Of a DNA stretch of 42,629 nucleotides, positions 16,146 through 24,564 are shown in pieces. The translations under genes and the position numbers were made by a program. The stretch comes from Dethiosulfovibrio salsuginis (GTDB lineage: Bacteria; Synergistota; Synergistia; Synergistales; Dethiosulfovibrionaceae), in assembly GCF_900177735.1 (NCBI RefSeq), contig NZ_FXBB01000024.1, positions 1 to 42,629 on the forward strand, written 5' to 3'. Each line of letters starts with the position of its first letter. The first letter of the stretch is position 1. The notes below the pieces were generated by a model. It made no database searches. It saw only the letters and a program-made list of their open reading frames with translations, and was not told where the DNA came from.

Positions 16146-17483
16146 TTATCCGGTCAGATCCGAAACTATCCAGTGGTCCTCGAGGAGATAGGCCTCCATG
16201 GCTTTATCGGCTATCTCCGATACCGCCCGGCATCGCTCGGGCTTTTCTTTGATCTTGACGTTCAGCTTAGGGAATATCCCCAAGTTTACGTTGGTGGGCT
16301 GAAATTTTTTTACCGTGTCGTCCCCTAGCCTGTAGAGCAGCGAACCTAGAGCGGTTTCTCTAGGCCATTTCGGGAGAGGTCTGCCGGAGAGCTCCGCTGC
16401 GAAAGCCAGCGATGCCACCAACCCCATAGCTACGCTTTCGACGTAGCCCTCGACTCCCGTTATCTGTCCCGCTAGTCTCAGGTTTTCCCTCCCCTTCACC
16501 TTTAAAGAGCGATCCAAGACCTCCGGTGCGTTGACGTAGATGTTTCTATGCATAACGCCTTTTCGGACGAACTCGACTTTTTCAAGGCCAGGTATCAACC
16601 GAAAAACCCTCTCCTGCTCTCCCCATCGAAGGTTGGTCTGAAAGCCAACCATGTTGTACACCGTTCCTTCCGAGTTGTCTTGACGGAGCTGGACTACGGC
16701 GAAGAACCTTTTGTCGGTGACAGGGTGCTCCAGGCCTACAGGCTTTAGAGGGCCAAAGCGGAGGGTGTGGAGGCCCCTTTCAGCCAGGGCTTCCACAGGC
16801 ATACAGCTCTCAAAGTAGGGTATTTTTCTCTCGAAGTCGTGCCTAGGGGCCCTCTCGGCGGACATGAGAGCCTCGTAGAAGGCTATATACTGCTCTTCGG
16901 TCATAGGGCAGTTTATGTAGTCTCCGCCCTCTTCCTCCGAGTAGCGATCCTTACGATAGGCTATTGACATGTCGATGGTGTCGGTGAGGACCAAGGGAGC
17001 AGCGGCATCGTAGAAAAACAGCGAGCTCTGACCGGTTATCTTGGCTAGCTCCAGGGCCAGAGGTTCGGCGGTCAGAGGACCGGTGGCCATTATCACCGGT
17101 CCGTCGGGAATAGCTTTGACTTCCTCGGCAACCACCTCTATGAGAGGATGATCTTTGATCCTCTCGGTGACGGTGCAGGCGAATCGGTCTCTGTCCACCG
17201 CCAGCGCCTTTCCTGCGGGCACCGAGGCCCCGTCGGCACAGTCCATTATAAGGCTCCCTAGCTTTCTTAGCTCCCTTTTGAGGATGCCTCCCGGGGTGGT
17301 CTCGGTGTCCCCTCCTAGGGAATTACTGCACACCAGTTCGGCGAAAAAATCGGTGTGGTGGGCGGGAGACCTGCTCTCGGGCCTCATCTCCATCAATTTC
17401 ACCGGTATCCCCCTCTGGGCCAGCTGCCAGGCCGCTTCGCTTCCCGCCAGGCCAGCTCCTATCACAGTCGTCTTTTCCATCAT
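16146..17483 (-). CDS. trmFO: tRNA (uracil-54-C5)-methyltransferase TrmFO, folate-dependent
   Basis: The 445-residue protein begins with the FAD-binding motif TTVIGAGLAGSEAAWQLA and continues PVKLMEMRPESRSPAHHTD and LVCSNSLGG, all characteristic of TrmFO (formerly Gid). It also has a central VIMATGPLTAEPLAL and a C-terminal GQITGVEGYVESVAMGL. The enzyme uses methylene-tetrahydrofolate and FADH2 to make ribothymidine in the T-loop of tRNAs, in the cytosol. The start overlaps the topA stop (ATGA). The topA-trmFO pairing is widely conserved. Confidence 0.96.
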   Translation of the reverse strand: MMEKTTVIGAGLAGSEAAWQLAQRGIPVKLMEMRPESRSPAHHTDFFAELVCSNSLGGDTETTPGGILKRELRKLGSLIMDCADGASVPAGKALAVDRDRFACTVTERIKDHPLIEVVAEEVKAIPDGPVIMATGPLTAEPLALELAKITGQSSLFFYDAAAPLVLTDTIDMSIAYRKDRYSEEEGGDYINCPMTEEQYIAFYEALMSAERAPRHDFERKIPYFESCMPVEALAERGLHTLRFGPLKPVGLEHPVTDKRFFAVVQLRQDNSEGTVYNMVGFQTNLRWGEQERVFRLIPGLEKVEFVRKGVMHRNIYVNAPEVLDRSLKVKGRENLRLAGQITGVEGYVESVAMGLVASLAFAAELSGRPLPKWPRETALGSLLYRLGDDTVKKFQPTNVNLGIFPKLNVKIKEKPERCRAVSEIADKAMEAYLLEDHWIVSDLTG

Positions 17484-19618
17484 TCCGCCCCTTTACGTCC
17501 ACAGGAGGCGCAGATCGGGGTTTTAGACCGGCCCTTGAACTCCATATCTCCACCGCATTCGGGACATTTCTCCGCCGCTGGCCTGTTCCACGACACGTAA
17601 TCGCAGTCAGGGTAGCGGGAACAGCCGTAGAAGGTCCTGCCCTTTTTGCTTTTCCTCTGGACGACTTCGCCGCCTTGGTCTTGGCCGCATTTAGGGCATA
17701 TGACTCCCACTTTTTTCAGTATGGCCCTGGTGTATCGGCACTCAGGGTAGCCGGAGCAGGCTATAAACTCGCCGAAGCGACCTCTTTTTTTGACCAGGTC
17801 CTTGCCGCACTCGGGACAGCTTTCGCCGATAGGCTCAGGAGGTGGAGGGGGAATTTTAGGGGCTTTTTCCGCTTCCTCTATGGCTCTGGTGAAGGGCTCC
17901 CAGAAAAGGGAGACTACGTTGACCCAGTCCCTCTGCTGCTCCTCTATCAGGTCCAGCGATCCCTCCATGGTAGCGGTAAAGCCGGGGTTCACTATAGGGG
18001 AGACGCTCTCTCCGCCGAAGTGATCCAGGAGAAAGTCGTCGACGATCCTCCCTAAAGCGGTAGGGACCAGATGCCTATCGTCGTCTTTTTCCACGTAGGC
18101 CCTGTCGTAGAGGGTCTCGACTATAGAGGCGTACGTAGAGGGACGGCCCACACCTTCCTCCTCCAAGGTCTTTATAAGGCTGGCCTCGGAGAACCTAGCA
18201 GGGGGCTTTGTCTCTTTTCTCTCGGTCAACACATCGTCCACGGAGAGAGACTCGCCTTCTATCGCAGGGGATATCAGGTCGTCTTTAGAGTCTATAGGCC
18301 ATATTTTCCCCCATCCGTCGAACCGCACCACCGCCCCTTTCTGTCTGAGGCCGTAGGGGCCGGAGAGGGCCTCCAGCACCGTGTTGTCTATCCTTGCCGG
18401 GGCCATCTGGGACGCTACGGTCCTCTTCCAGATCATGTCGTAGAGCCTAAACTGTTCTGGCGACAGGACTTCCCTAAGCCCTTCCGGTGCGAGAGAGGGA
18501 TCGGTGGGCCTTATGGCCTCGTGGGCATCTTGGGATCTGCCGGAGGCGGTGAACAGGTTGGGCTTTTCGGGCAGATAGTTTTCCCCCCATCGAGAGAGGA
18601 CCGTTGACCTTATGGCGGAGATGGCTTCAGGGGCCAGCCTCAGGCTATCGGTCCTCATGTAGGTTATAAGCCCTGTTAGTCCTTTCCCCGGGACGTTTAC
18701 CCCCTCGAAAAGGGACTGAGCGACTCTCATGGTCCGCCTAGGAGAGTATCCAAGCCTTCTGGCGGCCTCCTGCTGGAGGGTGCTGGTTTTAAGGGGAGCA
18801 GGAGCCTTTCTACGTCCCTCTCTGGTCATAAAGGAGGAAACGATGATGCCCTCTCTGTGCAGGGTTTCGGAGATGTGCTGGGCCATCTCCTCCGAGTCTA
18901 TTTTAAGGGGCTTTCCTTTGACCATCAGGGATTTGCCGTCCCGCTTCTCCACCTTGAGCCGGTAGGACCGGTCATCCTCTGAGCTCGCTTTAACCTCTAC
19001 CGCCCAGTAGGGCTGAGGTAGGAAGGCCTCTATCTCTTTCTCCCTGTCGCACAGTATGGTCAAGGCCACCGATTGGACCCTGCCGGCGGAGAGACCGTAC
19101 CTTATCTTCTTCCACAGAAGGGGGCTTAAGGTATAGCCCACCAACCGATCGAGCACCCTTCTGGCCTGCTGGGCGTCCACTTTAGCCATGTCCACAGGTA
19201 TAGGCTCGTCCATAGCCTGGACCACCGCGTCTTTGGTTATCTGGTGAAAAAGCACCCGACAGGGGCTGCCGGGGTCTATTCCCAGAAGTCCCGCCAGATG
19301 CCAGGCGATGGCCTCCCCCTCCCTATCGGGGTCGGAGGCCAGAAGAACCCTGTCGCATTTGGATGCCAGGGACTGAAGTTCCTTTTTTATCTTAGCTTTA
19401 CCCTTTACCAGTATATACTCCGGCTTAAAGCCATCGTCCACGTCTATGGCCAACCGGCTTTTGGGCAGGTCAACTATATGGCCGACGCTGGCCTTTACGG
19501 TGTAGCCAGGTCCCAGTATTTTAGTGAGGGTCTTGGCTTTGGTAGGAGACTCTACTACCACCAAGGTCCCTCCGGTGGAGGCTCGTGGCTTTGCCGGTTC
19601 TTTTTTCGCTTTTGCCAT
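17480..19618 (-). CDS. topA: DNA topoisomerase I (type IA)
   Basis: The 712-residue protein has a TOPRIM domain opening with LVVVESPTKAKTL and containing LASDPDREGEAIAWHL. The active-site segment LITYMRTDS has its catalytic Tyr near residue 320. The C-terminus carries three Cys4 zinc-ribbon repeats (CPECGKDL...CSGYPEC, CPKCGQDQ...CSRYPDC, CPECGGDM...CASCG). It relaxes negative supercoils. A Lys/Ala-rich N-terminal extension of about 16 residues precedes the TOPRIM domain. trmFO follows with a 4-base overlap, and a small unknown gene precedes it by 18 bases. Confidence 0.97.
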   Translation of the reverse strand: MAKAKKEPAKPRASTGGTLVVVESPTKAKTLTKILGPGYTVKASVGHIVDLPKSRLAIDVDDGFKPEYILVKGKAKIKKELQSLASKCDRVLLASDPDREGEAIAWHLAGLLGIDPGSPCRVLFHQITKDAVVQAMDEPIPVDMAKVDAQQARRVLDRLVGYTLSPLLWKKIRYGLSAGRVQSVALTILCDREKEIEAFLPQPYWAVEVKASSEDDRSYRLKVEKRDGKSLMVKGKPLKIDSEEMAQHISETLHREGIIVSSFMTREGRRKAPAPLKTSTLQQEAARRLGYSPRRTMRVAQSLFEGVNVPGKGLTGLITYMRTDSLRLAPEAISAIRSTVLSRWGENYLPEKPNLFTASGRSQDAHEAIRPTDPSLAPEGLREVLSPEQFRLYDMIWKRTVASQMAPARIDNTVLEALSGPYGLRQKGAVVRFDGWGKIWPIDSKDDLISPAIEGESLSVDDVLTERKETKPPARFSEASLIKTLEEEGVGRPSTYASIVETLYDRAYVEKDDDRHLVPTALGRIVDDFLLDHFGGESVSPIVNPGFTATMEGSLDLIEEQQRDWVNVVSLFWEPFTRAIEEAEKAPKIPPPPPEPIGESCPECGKDLVKKRGRFGEFIACSGYPECRYTRAILKKVGVICPKCGQDQGGEVVQRKSKKGRTFYGCSRYPDCDYVSWNRPAAEKCPECGGDMEFKGRSKTPICASCGRKGAE

Positions 19619-19636
19619 GTCAGACCTCCTCTTTAC

Positions 19637-19909
19637 TCAGCAGATCCAGGTAGGGGCCCTGTCGTTATGGCGGAGAGCCAGCTCCGGGCCGTAATATTTA
19701 TCCAGAAAAAAAGTGTCCACTAGAGCACTGAAGATTTCGGCGTCCACAGGCCTTCTCTGAGACCTACCGAAGGAGACCGCTTCGTCGATGGCCTTCTCGA
19801 CCACCTCTCTAGGGACGTCTATACAGGCCAGGTACCTATACACCATGGTCTGAGCTTCCATATCCAGGTATCTTCTCTCTATATCGTGCAGCGTTCTAAA
19901 CAACGGCAT
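19637..19909 (-). CDS. Small conserved-looking protein of unknown function upstream of topA
   Basis: About 90 residues from ATG 19909 (MPLFRTLHDIERRY), with GAGGA six bases upstream. The frame can be extended to a TTG at 19972, but that TTG is the -35 box of a clear promoter, so the shorter form is chosen. The product is helical and charged, with an ERRYLDMEAQ segment and an FFLDKYYGPELA segment near the end, and has no signal peptide or membrane helix. I do not recognise a family. It is the first gene of the topA-trmFO operon. Confidence 0.65.
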   Translation of the reverse strand: MPLFRTLHDIERRYLDMEAQTMVYRYLACIDVPREVVEKAIDEAVSFGRSQRRPVDAEIFSALVDTFFLDKYYGPELALRHNDRAPTWIC

Positions 19910-19944
19910 CAATTCCTCGCTCGGAAATATGGGAAACGTCGCAC

Positions 19945-19972
19945 ATTGTACCTTCACCAACGGAGTTGTCAA
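19945..19972 (-). promoter_or_regulatory. Sigma-70 promoter of the small gene-topA-trmFO operon
   Basis: A perfect TTGACA (19972-19967) and TACAAT (19950-19945) are separated by 16 bases on the minus strand. It lies between the ppsA terminator and the small gene and drives the topA operon. It is one of the cleanest promoters in the window. Confidence 0.8.
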
Positions 19973-19985
19973 CCTAAATGTACAG

Positions 19986-20023
19986 AAAAAAGGCGAGAGA
20001 CATCCCAGCCTCTCGCCTTTTTT
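19986..20023 (-). terminator. Rho-independent terminator after ppsA
   Basis: AGGCGAGA (19991-19998) pairs with TCTCGCCT (20011-20018), flanked by A and T runs. On the minus strand the stem is followed by TTTTTTCTG. It lies directly after the ppsA stop. Confidence 0.88.
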
Positions 20024-20026
20024 TCG

Positions 20027-22402
20027 TTAATTATCCCTGTAAAGGCTCCTTATGCCGTTAAGGATGAGACGCTGCTCAACACCGGCGACCAGCTTTCTGG
20101 TGTAGGCCACAGTGTCGGGGTTTACGCTCATGCTGTCTATGCCGCACTTGACCAGGAACTCGGCAAAATCGGGGTAGAGGGATGGCCCCTGGCCGCAGAT
20201 GGAGCAGGTTATTCCGTGCCTGTGGGCTGCCTTTACTAAGGTCTCTATGGCCCTGGTAACCGAGATGTTTCTCTCGTCGAAGTATCCCATGGTGTTGAGG
20301 ATGCCCGAGTCACGGTCCACCCCCATGACAAGCTGGGTGAGGTCGTTGCTACCTATGCTGAATCCGTCGACCATCTGGGCGAATTCGTCGGCGGCGAAGA
20401 CCACCGCCGGGACCTCAGCCATTATCCAGAGCTTGAAGGATTTGTTACGGACCAACCCCTCGGAGGCCATGATTTCCTTGACCTGCTCGAGCTCCCAGGT
20501 AGTCCTGACGAAGGGCAACATGACCCACACGTTTATGAGGCCGAACTCATCTCGGATCTTTTTTATGGCCTGGCACTCGAGGCGGAACCCTTCCTCGTAT
20601 TCTTTGGAAATGTACCGGGATACCCCTCTCCAGCCTATCATAGGGTTGTTCTCCTCGGGCTCTACCTCCTCGCCTCCCTTAAGCCCCCTAAACTCGTTGG
20701 TCCTGAAGTCGCTGAGGCGAACCACCACCGGCCTGGGATAGACCGCCTGGGCCACGGTGGTGATAGAGTCGGACATGGCCTCGACCAGTTTCTGGCCTTC
20801 GCCGTTTCTGACTAAGTACATAGGGTGGACACCTAGGCTGTTGAAGATAAACTCGGTCCTCATAAGTCCGATTCCGTCGAAGGGGAGGTTTTTGTACTTG
20901 TCCACCACCGACGAGTCTCCTAGGTTCATGTATATTTTTGTTCCCGTCACCGGGGCCAGGTCGTAGACCATGTCCCTGTTGTAGCCAGAAGCGGCACCGG
21001 GAGCCACAGGAGAGTGTTTGTCCTGGTCGGAGGACAGGGACACCGCACCATCGTAGACAACCCCCCTTGTGGCGTCCACGGTTACGGTGGCTCCTTCGGC
21101 AAGTCTGGCCGATCCGTCTTTGCTGCCGACTATACAGGGTATGCCGAGCTCTCTGGAGACTATGGCTGCATGACAGGTCCTGCCCCCTTCGTCGGTGACC
21201 ACCGCTGCGGCCCTCTTCATGGCAGGGACCATGTCGGGGTTGGTCATGGTGGTGACCATTATCTGCCCCTGGGTTACCCGGTCTATTTCATCCATGTCCT
21301 TTACGACCACCACCTGACCGGAGGCTATTCCAGGGGAGGCCGCCAGGCCCCTTACCAGTACTTTAAGGGTTTTTTTGTCCTCCACTTTTGTCTCCTCCTT
21401 GGATTCCTCTTTTTTTAGGGTGGTTACCGGTCGGGCCTGAAGGATGTAGAGCCTGGATGTGTCTCCGTCGAAGGCCCACTCCACGTCCATGGGGAAGCCG
21501 TATAGATCCTCTATCCTCTTTCCAGCAATCCCTAAGGTTTTGATCTCCTCGATGCCCAAACACTGTTTTGTCACGAACTCGGGGCCCAGGTACTCCGCTA
21601 CCGCCACCGATACGGTGCCCTGGTCGCCGCTTTTTTCGACGACCAGGGTTCTTTTCTCCGCCACGTTACAGTCCATGAGGGCTAGGTCCCTTTTGTCCAG
21701 AACGTATTCGTCAGGGGTCACCATGCCCGAGACCACCGCCTCACCGAGACCCCAGCTGGCCTCGATCATTATCTGGGAACGGCTGTCGGTTATGGGATTT
21801 GCGGTGAACATGACTCCCGATCTCTCGCTGGATACCATTTTCTGGACCACCGCGCTGAGGGCGACCTGGAAGTGATCGTAGCCCTGTTTGCTCCGATAGT
21901 AGGTGGCCCTGGCGGTCCAAAGGGATGCCCAGCAACGGCGAACGTGGGCCACCACCGAGTCGGCCCCTATGACGTGGAGGTAGGTGTCCTGCTGACCGGC
22001 GAAGGAAGCGTCGGGCAGATCCTCGGCGGTGGCGGAGGAACGAACGGCGACCCTTAACCCTTCAACTCCAACCTTTCTCTCCAGGTCTCCGTAGGCGGTT
22101 ATCATCTCCGCCTCCATGTCCACCGGGATAGGGGTATCCTCTATTATCCGCCGGACCTTTTCGCAGGCCTGGCCCAGCTCCACCGAGCTCTCCAAGTCGA
22201 CGCTCTCGACGATAGAGCGAATTTTATCGCCTATACCGGCGCCTTTTATGAAATCGGTGTAGGCCTGGGCGGTGACGCAAAACCCAGGGGGAACGTCTAT
22301 GCCTTTTACGGTGAGCTCTCCCAGGTTGGCTCCTTTGCCCCCAACCACAGGGACGTCGTCTTTGCCTATTTCGTCAAACCAGCGAACGTATTTATATGCC
22401 AT
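20027..22402 (-). CDS. ppsA: Phosphoenolpyruvate synthase
   Basis: The 791-residue protein has the N-terminal ATP-grasp nucleotide domain (VPVVGGKGANLGELT, SSATAEDLPDASFAGQQDTY). The central phosphohistidine domain has TDEGGRTCHAAIVSRELG, with the phosphorylated His. The C-terminal PEP/pyruvate TIM barrel includes GLMRTEFIF, SIGSNDLTQLVMGVDRD and SICGQGPS. Together these match PEP synthase (pyruvate + ATP + water to PEP + AMP + phosphate), a gluconeogenic entry enzyme fitting growth on amino acids or peptides. GGAGGT precedes the ATG. The PSRP-type regulatory kinase/phosphorylase gene lies 1.3 kb away. Confidence 0.93.
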   Translation of the reverse strand: MAYKYVRWFDEIGKDDVPVVGGKGANLGELTVKGIDVPPGFCVTAQAYTDFIKGAGIGDKIRSIVESVDLESSVELGQACEKVRRIIEDTPIPVDMEAEMITAYGDLERKVGVEGLRVAVRSSATAEDLPDASFAGQQDTYLHVIGADSVVAHVRRCWASLWTARATYYRSKQGYDHFQVALSAVVQKMVSSERSGVMFTANPITDSRSQIMIEASWGLGEAVVSGMVTPDEYVLDKRDLALMDCNVAEKRTLVVEKSGDQGTVSVAVAEYLGPEFVTKQCLGIEEIKTLGIAGKRIEDLYGFPMDVEWAFDGDTSRLYILQARPVTTLKKEESKEETKVEDKKTLKVLVRGLAASPGIASGQVVVVKDMDEIDRVTQGQIMVTTMTNPDMVPAMKRAAAVVTDEGGRTCHAAIVSRELGIPCIVGSKDGSARLAEGATVTVDATRGVVYDGAVSLSSDQDKHSPVAPGAASGYNRDMVYDLAPVTGTKIYMNLGDSSVVDKYKNLPFDGIGLMRTEFIFNSLGVHPMYLVRNGEGQKLVEAMSDSITTVAQAVYPRPVVVRLSDFRTNEFRGLKGGEEVEPEENNPMIGWRGVSRYISKEYEEGFRLECQAIKKIRDEFGLINVWVMLPFVRTTWELEQVKEIMASEGLVRNKSFKLWIMAEVPAVVFAADEFAQMVDGFSIGSNDLTQLVMGVDRDSGILNTMGYFDERNISVTRAIETLVKAAHRHGITCSICGQGPSLYPDFAEFLVKCGIDSMSVNPDTVAYTRKLVAGVEQRLILNGIRSLYRDN

Positions 22403-22506
22403 AAAAAATACCTCCAGAGGAATCTTAGTTTTCTCAACAGCCCTATTATGCCTTCACCGATGGCCCAATCCATGGTAACATAAAACGAAAATACACCGCA
22501 TTTATC

Positions 22507-22562
22507 ATTTTAAAGAACAATAGGACATAACCAAAGGTCTTTTTTATTTTATAAAACAAAAA
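22507..22562. promoter_or_regulatory. ppsA promoter candidate and AT palindrome between divergent ppsA and PucR-type gene
   Basis: On the minus strand TTGGTT (22534-22529) and TAAAAT (22512-22507) with 16-base spacing form a plausible ppsA promoter. Just upstream of it, bases 22541-22562 contain TTTTATAAAA inside a longer near-palindrome. Its position between the divergent genes makes it a possible site for the PucR-type regulator. No good promoter was identified for the plus-strand gene. Confidence 0.35.
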
Positions 22563-22613
22563 AACAGGGAGTGAGTTGAGATAAATTACGATAACGTTCC
22601 TCACAGGGTCTTT

Positions 22614-23705
22614 ATGGAGTTGATTCAGGACAGAAAGGGAACGGAGGATATTCTGGAGGCTATGAGAGGTTTTTTGCAGAACGTGGCCTTCTGGGACAGC
22701 ATCACAGGAAACGTCCACGTCGCCTCTAGGTCGAAGCGTTTTATAGCTCAGGTTCGACAGATGCCTCTTCACGAGCTGGTAGCTATATATCCTCACGGTA
22801 CGGTGGAGGAGGGAGGGGAGAAGCTGGGATACGTCCTCTATTATCACGGAGAGGAACTGGATCGAACCACCGGCGAGGAGGCTTTGGCTTTCGGGCTCAC
22901 CGCTTTAAGGGTATCCCTAGGAGGAAGACGACACCTTATCCAGGAAAATCAGCAGGTAAAGGAGGAGGTCGTCAGAGGGCTGGTGGCGGGAAACAAAAAG
23001 CTGGCGGAAAGAGCTATCAGGAAGGCGGGCTCTATGGGCTGGCAGATGTCCGGGGCTGTGGCGGCGGTGGTGGCGGAGCATACAGGAGTGGGAGATCTTT
23101 CCGGGGCCATAGGTCTCCTTTCGGGCTGGTTCAGATCTCGACGGCCTGGGGGGATACAGGGGACGGTCAACGACGATCTTGTTTTGATCGTCCCGGCGGA
23201 GGATCCAGGTTGGAAGGGGAAGCTGGAGCAGGAGCTTATGGATTACGTCGGTCTCTCGAAGTCGAAGGTGCCTTTCATGATAGGGGTCGGTTCGGAGGTG
23301 GCGCCGATGGACCTGGGGGTAAGCTACTCTCAGGCCAGAGAGGCCACGGAGATGGGACAGAGAATCGGCCGCTCTGTGGCCTTCTGGGAGGATATGGAGG
23401 TATTGGGGATTCTGTCCTCGGTGCCCTGGACCGATAGGACGAGAGGCTTTATAGAACGCCGTCTAGGCGCTATAAAATCGGAAAAAGACGGAGAACCTCT
23501 GAGGTCTCTGAGGGCTTTGGTCCGGCGATCCTGGAACCTTAAAGCGGCGGCGGCGGATCTGTCTATCCACTACAACACCATGAGATACAGGTACGAAAAA
23601 CTGCTCTCCGCCACAGGACTGGACGACGACAACCCCTGGGCGAGGATCGGTCTGGGGCTGGCTGTCCTTTTGGACGAGGTCTCCGAGGACATGGGACGAA
23701 AATAG
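22614..23705 (+). CDS. PucR/CdaR-family transcriptional regulator
   Basis: The 363-residue protein ends with a PucR-type helix-turn-helix (NLKAAAADLSIHYNTMRYRY), preceded by a GGDEF-like middle region with FMIGVGSEVAPMDLGVSYSQA. The N-terminal part is a sensor of unknown ligand. Members of this family activate catabolic genes for purines, sugar diacids or amino acids. It is the only plus-strand gene in this stretch, divergent from ppsA and convergent with ppsR. That arrangement suggests, without proof, that it controls PEP synthase. AGGG lies five bases before the ATG, a weak ribosome site. Confidence 0.8.
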   Translation: MELIQDRKGTEDILEAMRGFLQNVAFWDSITGNVHVASRSKRFIAQVRQMPLHELVAIYPHGTVEEGGEKLGYVLYYHGEELDRTTGEEALAFGLTALRVSLGGRRHLIQENQQVKEEVVRGLVAGNKKLAERAIRKAGSMGWQMSGAVAAVVAEHTGVGDLSGAIGLLSGWFRSRRPGGIQGTVNDDLVLIVPAEDPGWKGKLEQELMDYVGLSKSKVPFMIGVGSEVAPMDLGVSYSQAREATEMGQRIGRSVAFWEDMEVLGILSSVPWTDRTRGFIERRLGAIKSEKDGEPLRSLRALVRRSWNLKAAAADLSIHYNTMRYRYEKLLSATGLDDDNPWARIGLGLAVLLDEVSEDMGRK

Positions 23706-23728
23706 GGCCGCGTCAGCGGCCCTATTTT
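23699..23728. terminator. Bidirectional terminator shared by two convergent genes
   Basis: A perfect 13-bp stem (AAAATAGGGCCGC, loop GTCA, GCGGCCCTATTTT) contains the TAG stop of the PucR-type gene in one arm and the TAG stop of ppsR in the other. Both strands show the U-rich 3' side of a rho-independent terminator. Confidence 0.9.
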
Positions 23729-24537
23729 AACAAGTCAAGTATTTCCTGGGCGGTCTCCTCTATGGCTCGACCGGTGACGTCGAAGACTTTGGCTCCAACC
23801 CTTTTCATCAGCATTTTGGCGCTTGCGAGCTCCTTTTCGACCCTGTCCCTCTGGGCGTAGGACGCCTTTGCCGGATCCAGCCCCAACATCTGTAACCTCT
23901 CACGCCTTATCTGGATCAGTGCGCTTGGCTCTATTACCAGGCCTATGACCTTGCCCTCGGACAGACGAAATAGTTCGTCAGGAGGGGACAGCTCGGGGAC
24001 AAGGGGAATGTTACCTACCTTGTAGCCCTTGTTGGCAAGGTACATAGAGAGAGGAGTCTTACAGGTCCGGGAAACCCCTAGTATGACCAGGTCCGCCTCC
24101 TCCAGAAGATGGGGGTTGCTTCCGTCATCACAGGTTATGGAGAACTCTATGGCCTTGACCCTTTTAAAATAGGCCTCGTCCATCTGGTGCATAAGCCCCG
24201 GCTCCTCCAGAGGTTCTACGCCGAGATGGGAGGAAAAGGCGTCCATGAGGGGACCGAATATGTCGACTAGCTCCACACCTTTAAGAAAAGCCTCTTTCCT
24301 GAAGGCTTCCCTTATCTTTCGTTCCACCAAGGTACAGACCATAACCGCACCGGCCTCTTTGGCCTCGAGACAGACCGCCTCCGCCATGGAGGGATCTTTT
24401 ATGTACCTATGTCTGGTGAACTTAATCCTTTTATCGGGGAACTGTCTGGCTGCCGCTAGGGATACGCTATGGGCGGTCTCTCCGGTGAAGTCGGAGACTA
24501 CAAAGATGTGTAGATCGTGGTCGTTTTCGGCGAGCAT
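23722..24537 (-). CDS. ppsR: PEP synthase / PPDK regulatory protein (bifunctional kinase-pyrophosphorylase, DUF299)
   Basis: The 271-residue protein shows the family start IFVVSDFTGETAHSV, the P-loop-like GVSRTCKTPLSMYLANKG and the closing KVFDVTGRAIEETAQEIL. Members phosphorylate a threonine next to the catalytic histidine of PEP synthase or pyruvate phosphate dikinase using ADP, and reverse this by pyrophosphate-forming phosphorolysis. With ppsA 1.3 kb away and no ppdK in the window, PEP synthase is the likely target. AGAGGGG precedes the ATG. The gene starts 27 bases after dprA and is probably the last cistron of the lepB-dprA operon. Confidence 0.92.
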   Translation of the reverse strand: MLAENDHDLHIFVVSDFTGETAHSVSLAAARQFPDKRIKFTRHRYIKDPSMAEAVCLEAKEAGAVMVCTLVERKIREAFRKEAFLKGVELVDIFGPLMDAFSSHLGVEPLEEPGLMHQMDEAYFKRVKAIEFSITCDDGSNPHLLEEADLVILGVSRTCKTPLSMYLANKGYKVGNIPLVPELSPPDELFRLSEGKVIGLVIEPSALIQIRRERLQMLGLDPAKASYAQRDRVEKELASAKMLMKRVGAKVFDVTGRAIEETAQEILDLLK

Positions 24538-24564
24538 AAAGGAAAACCCCTCTTCTTTTTTGTT

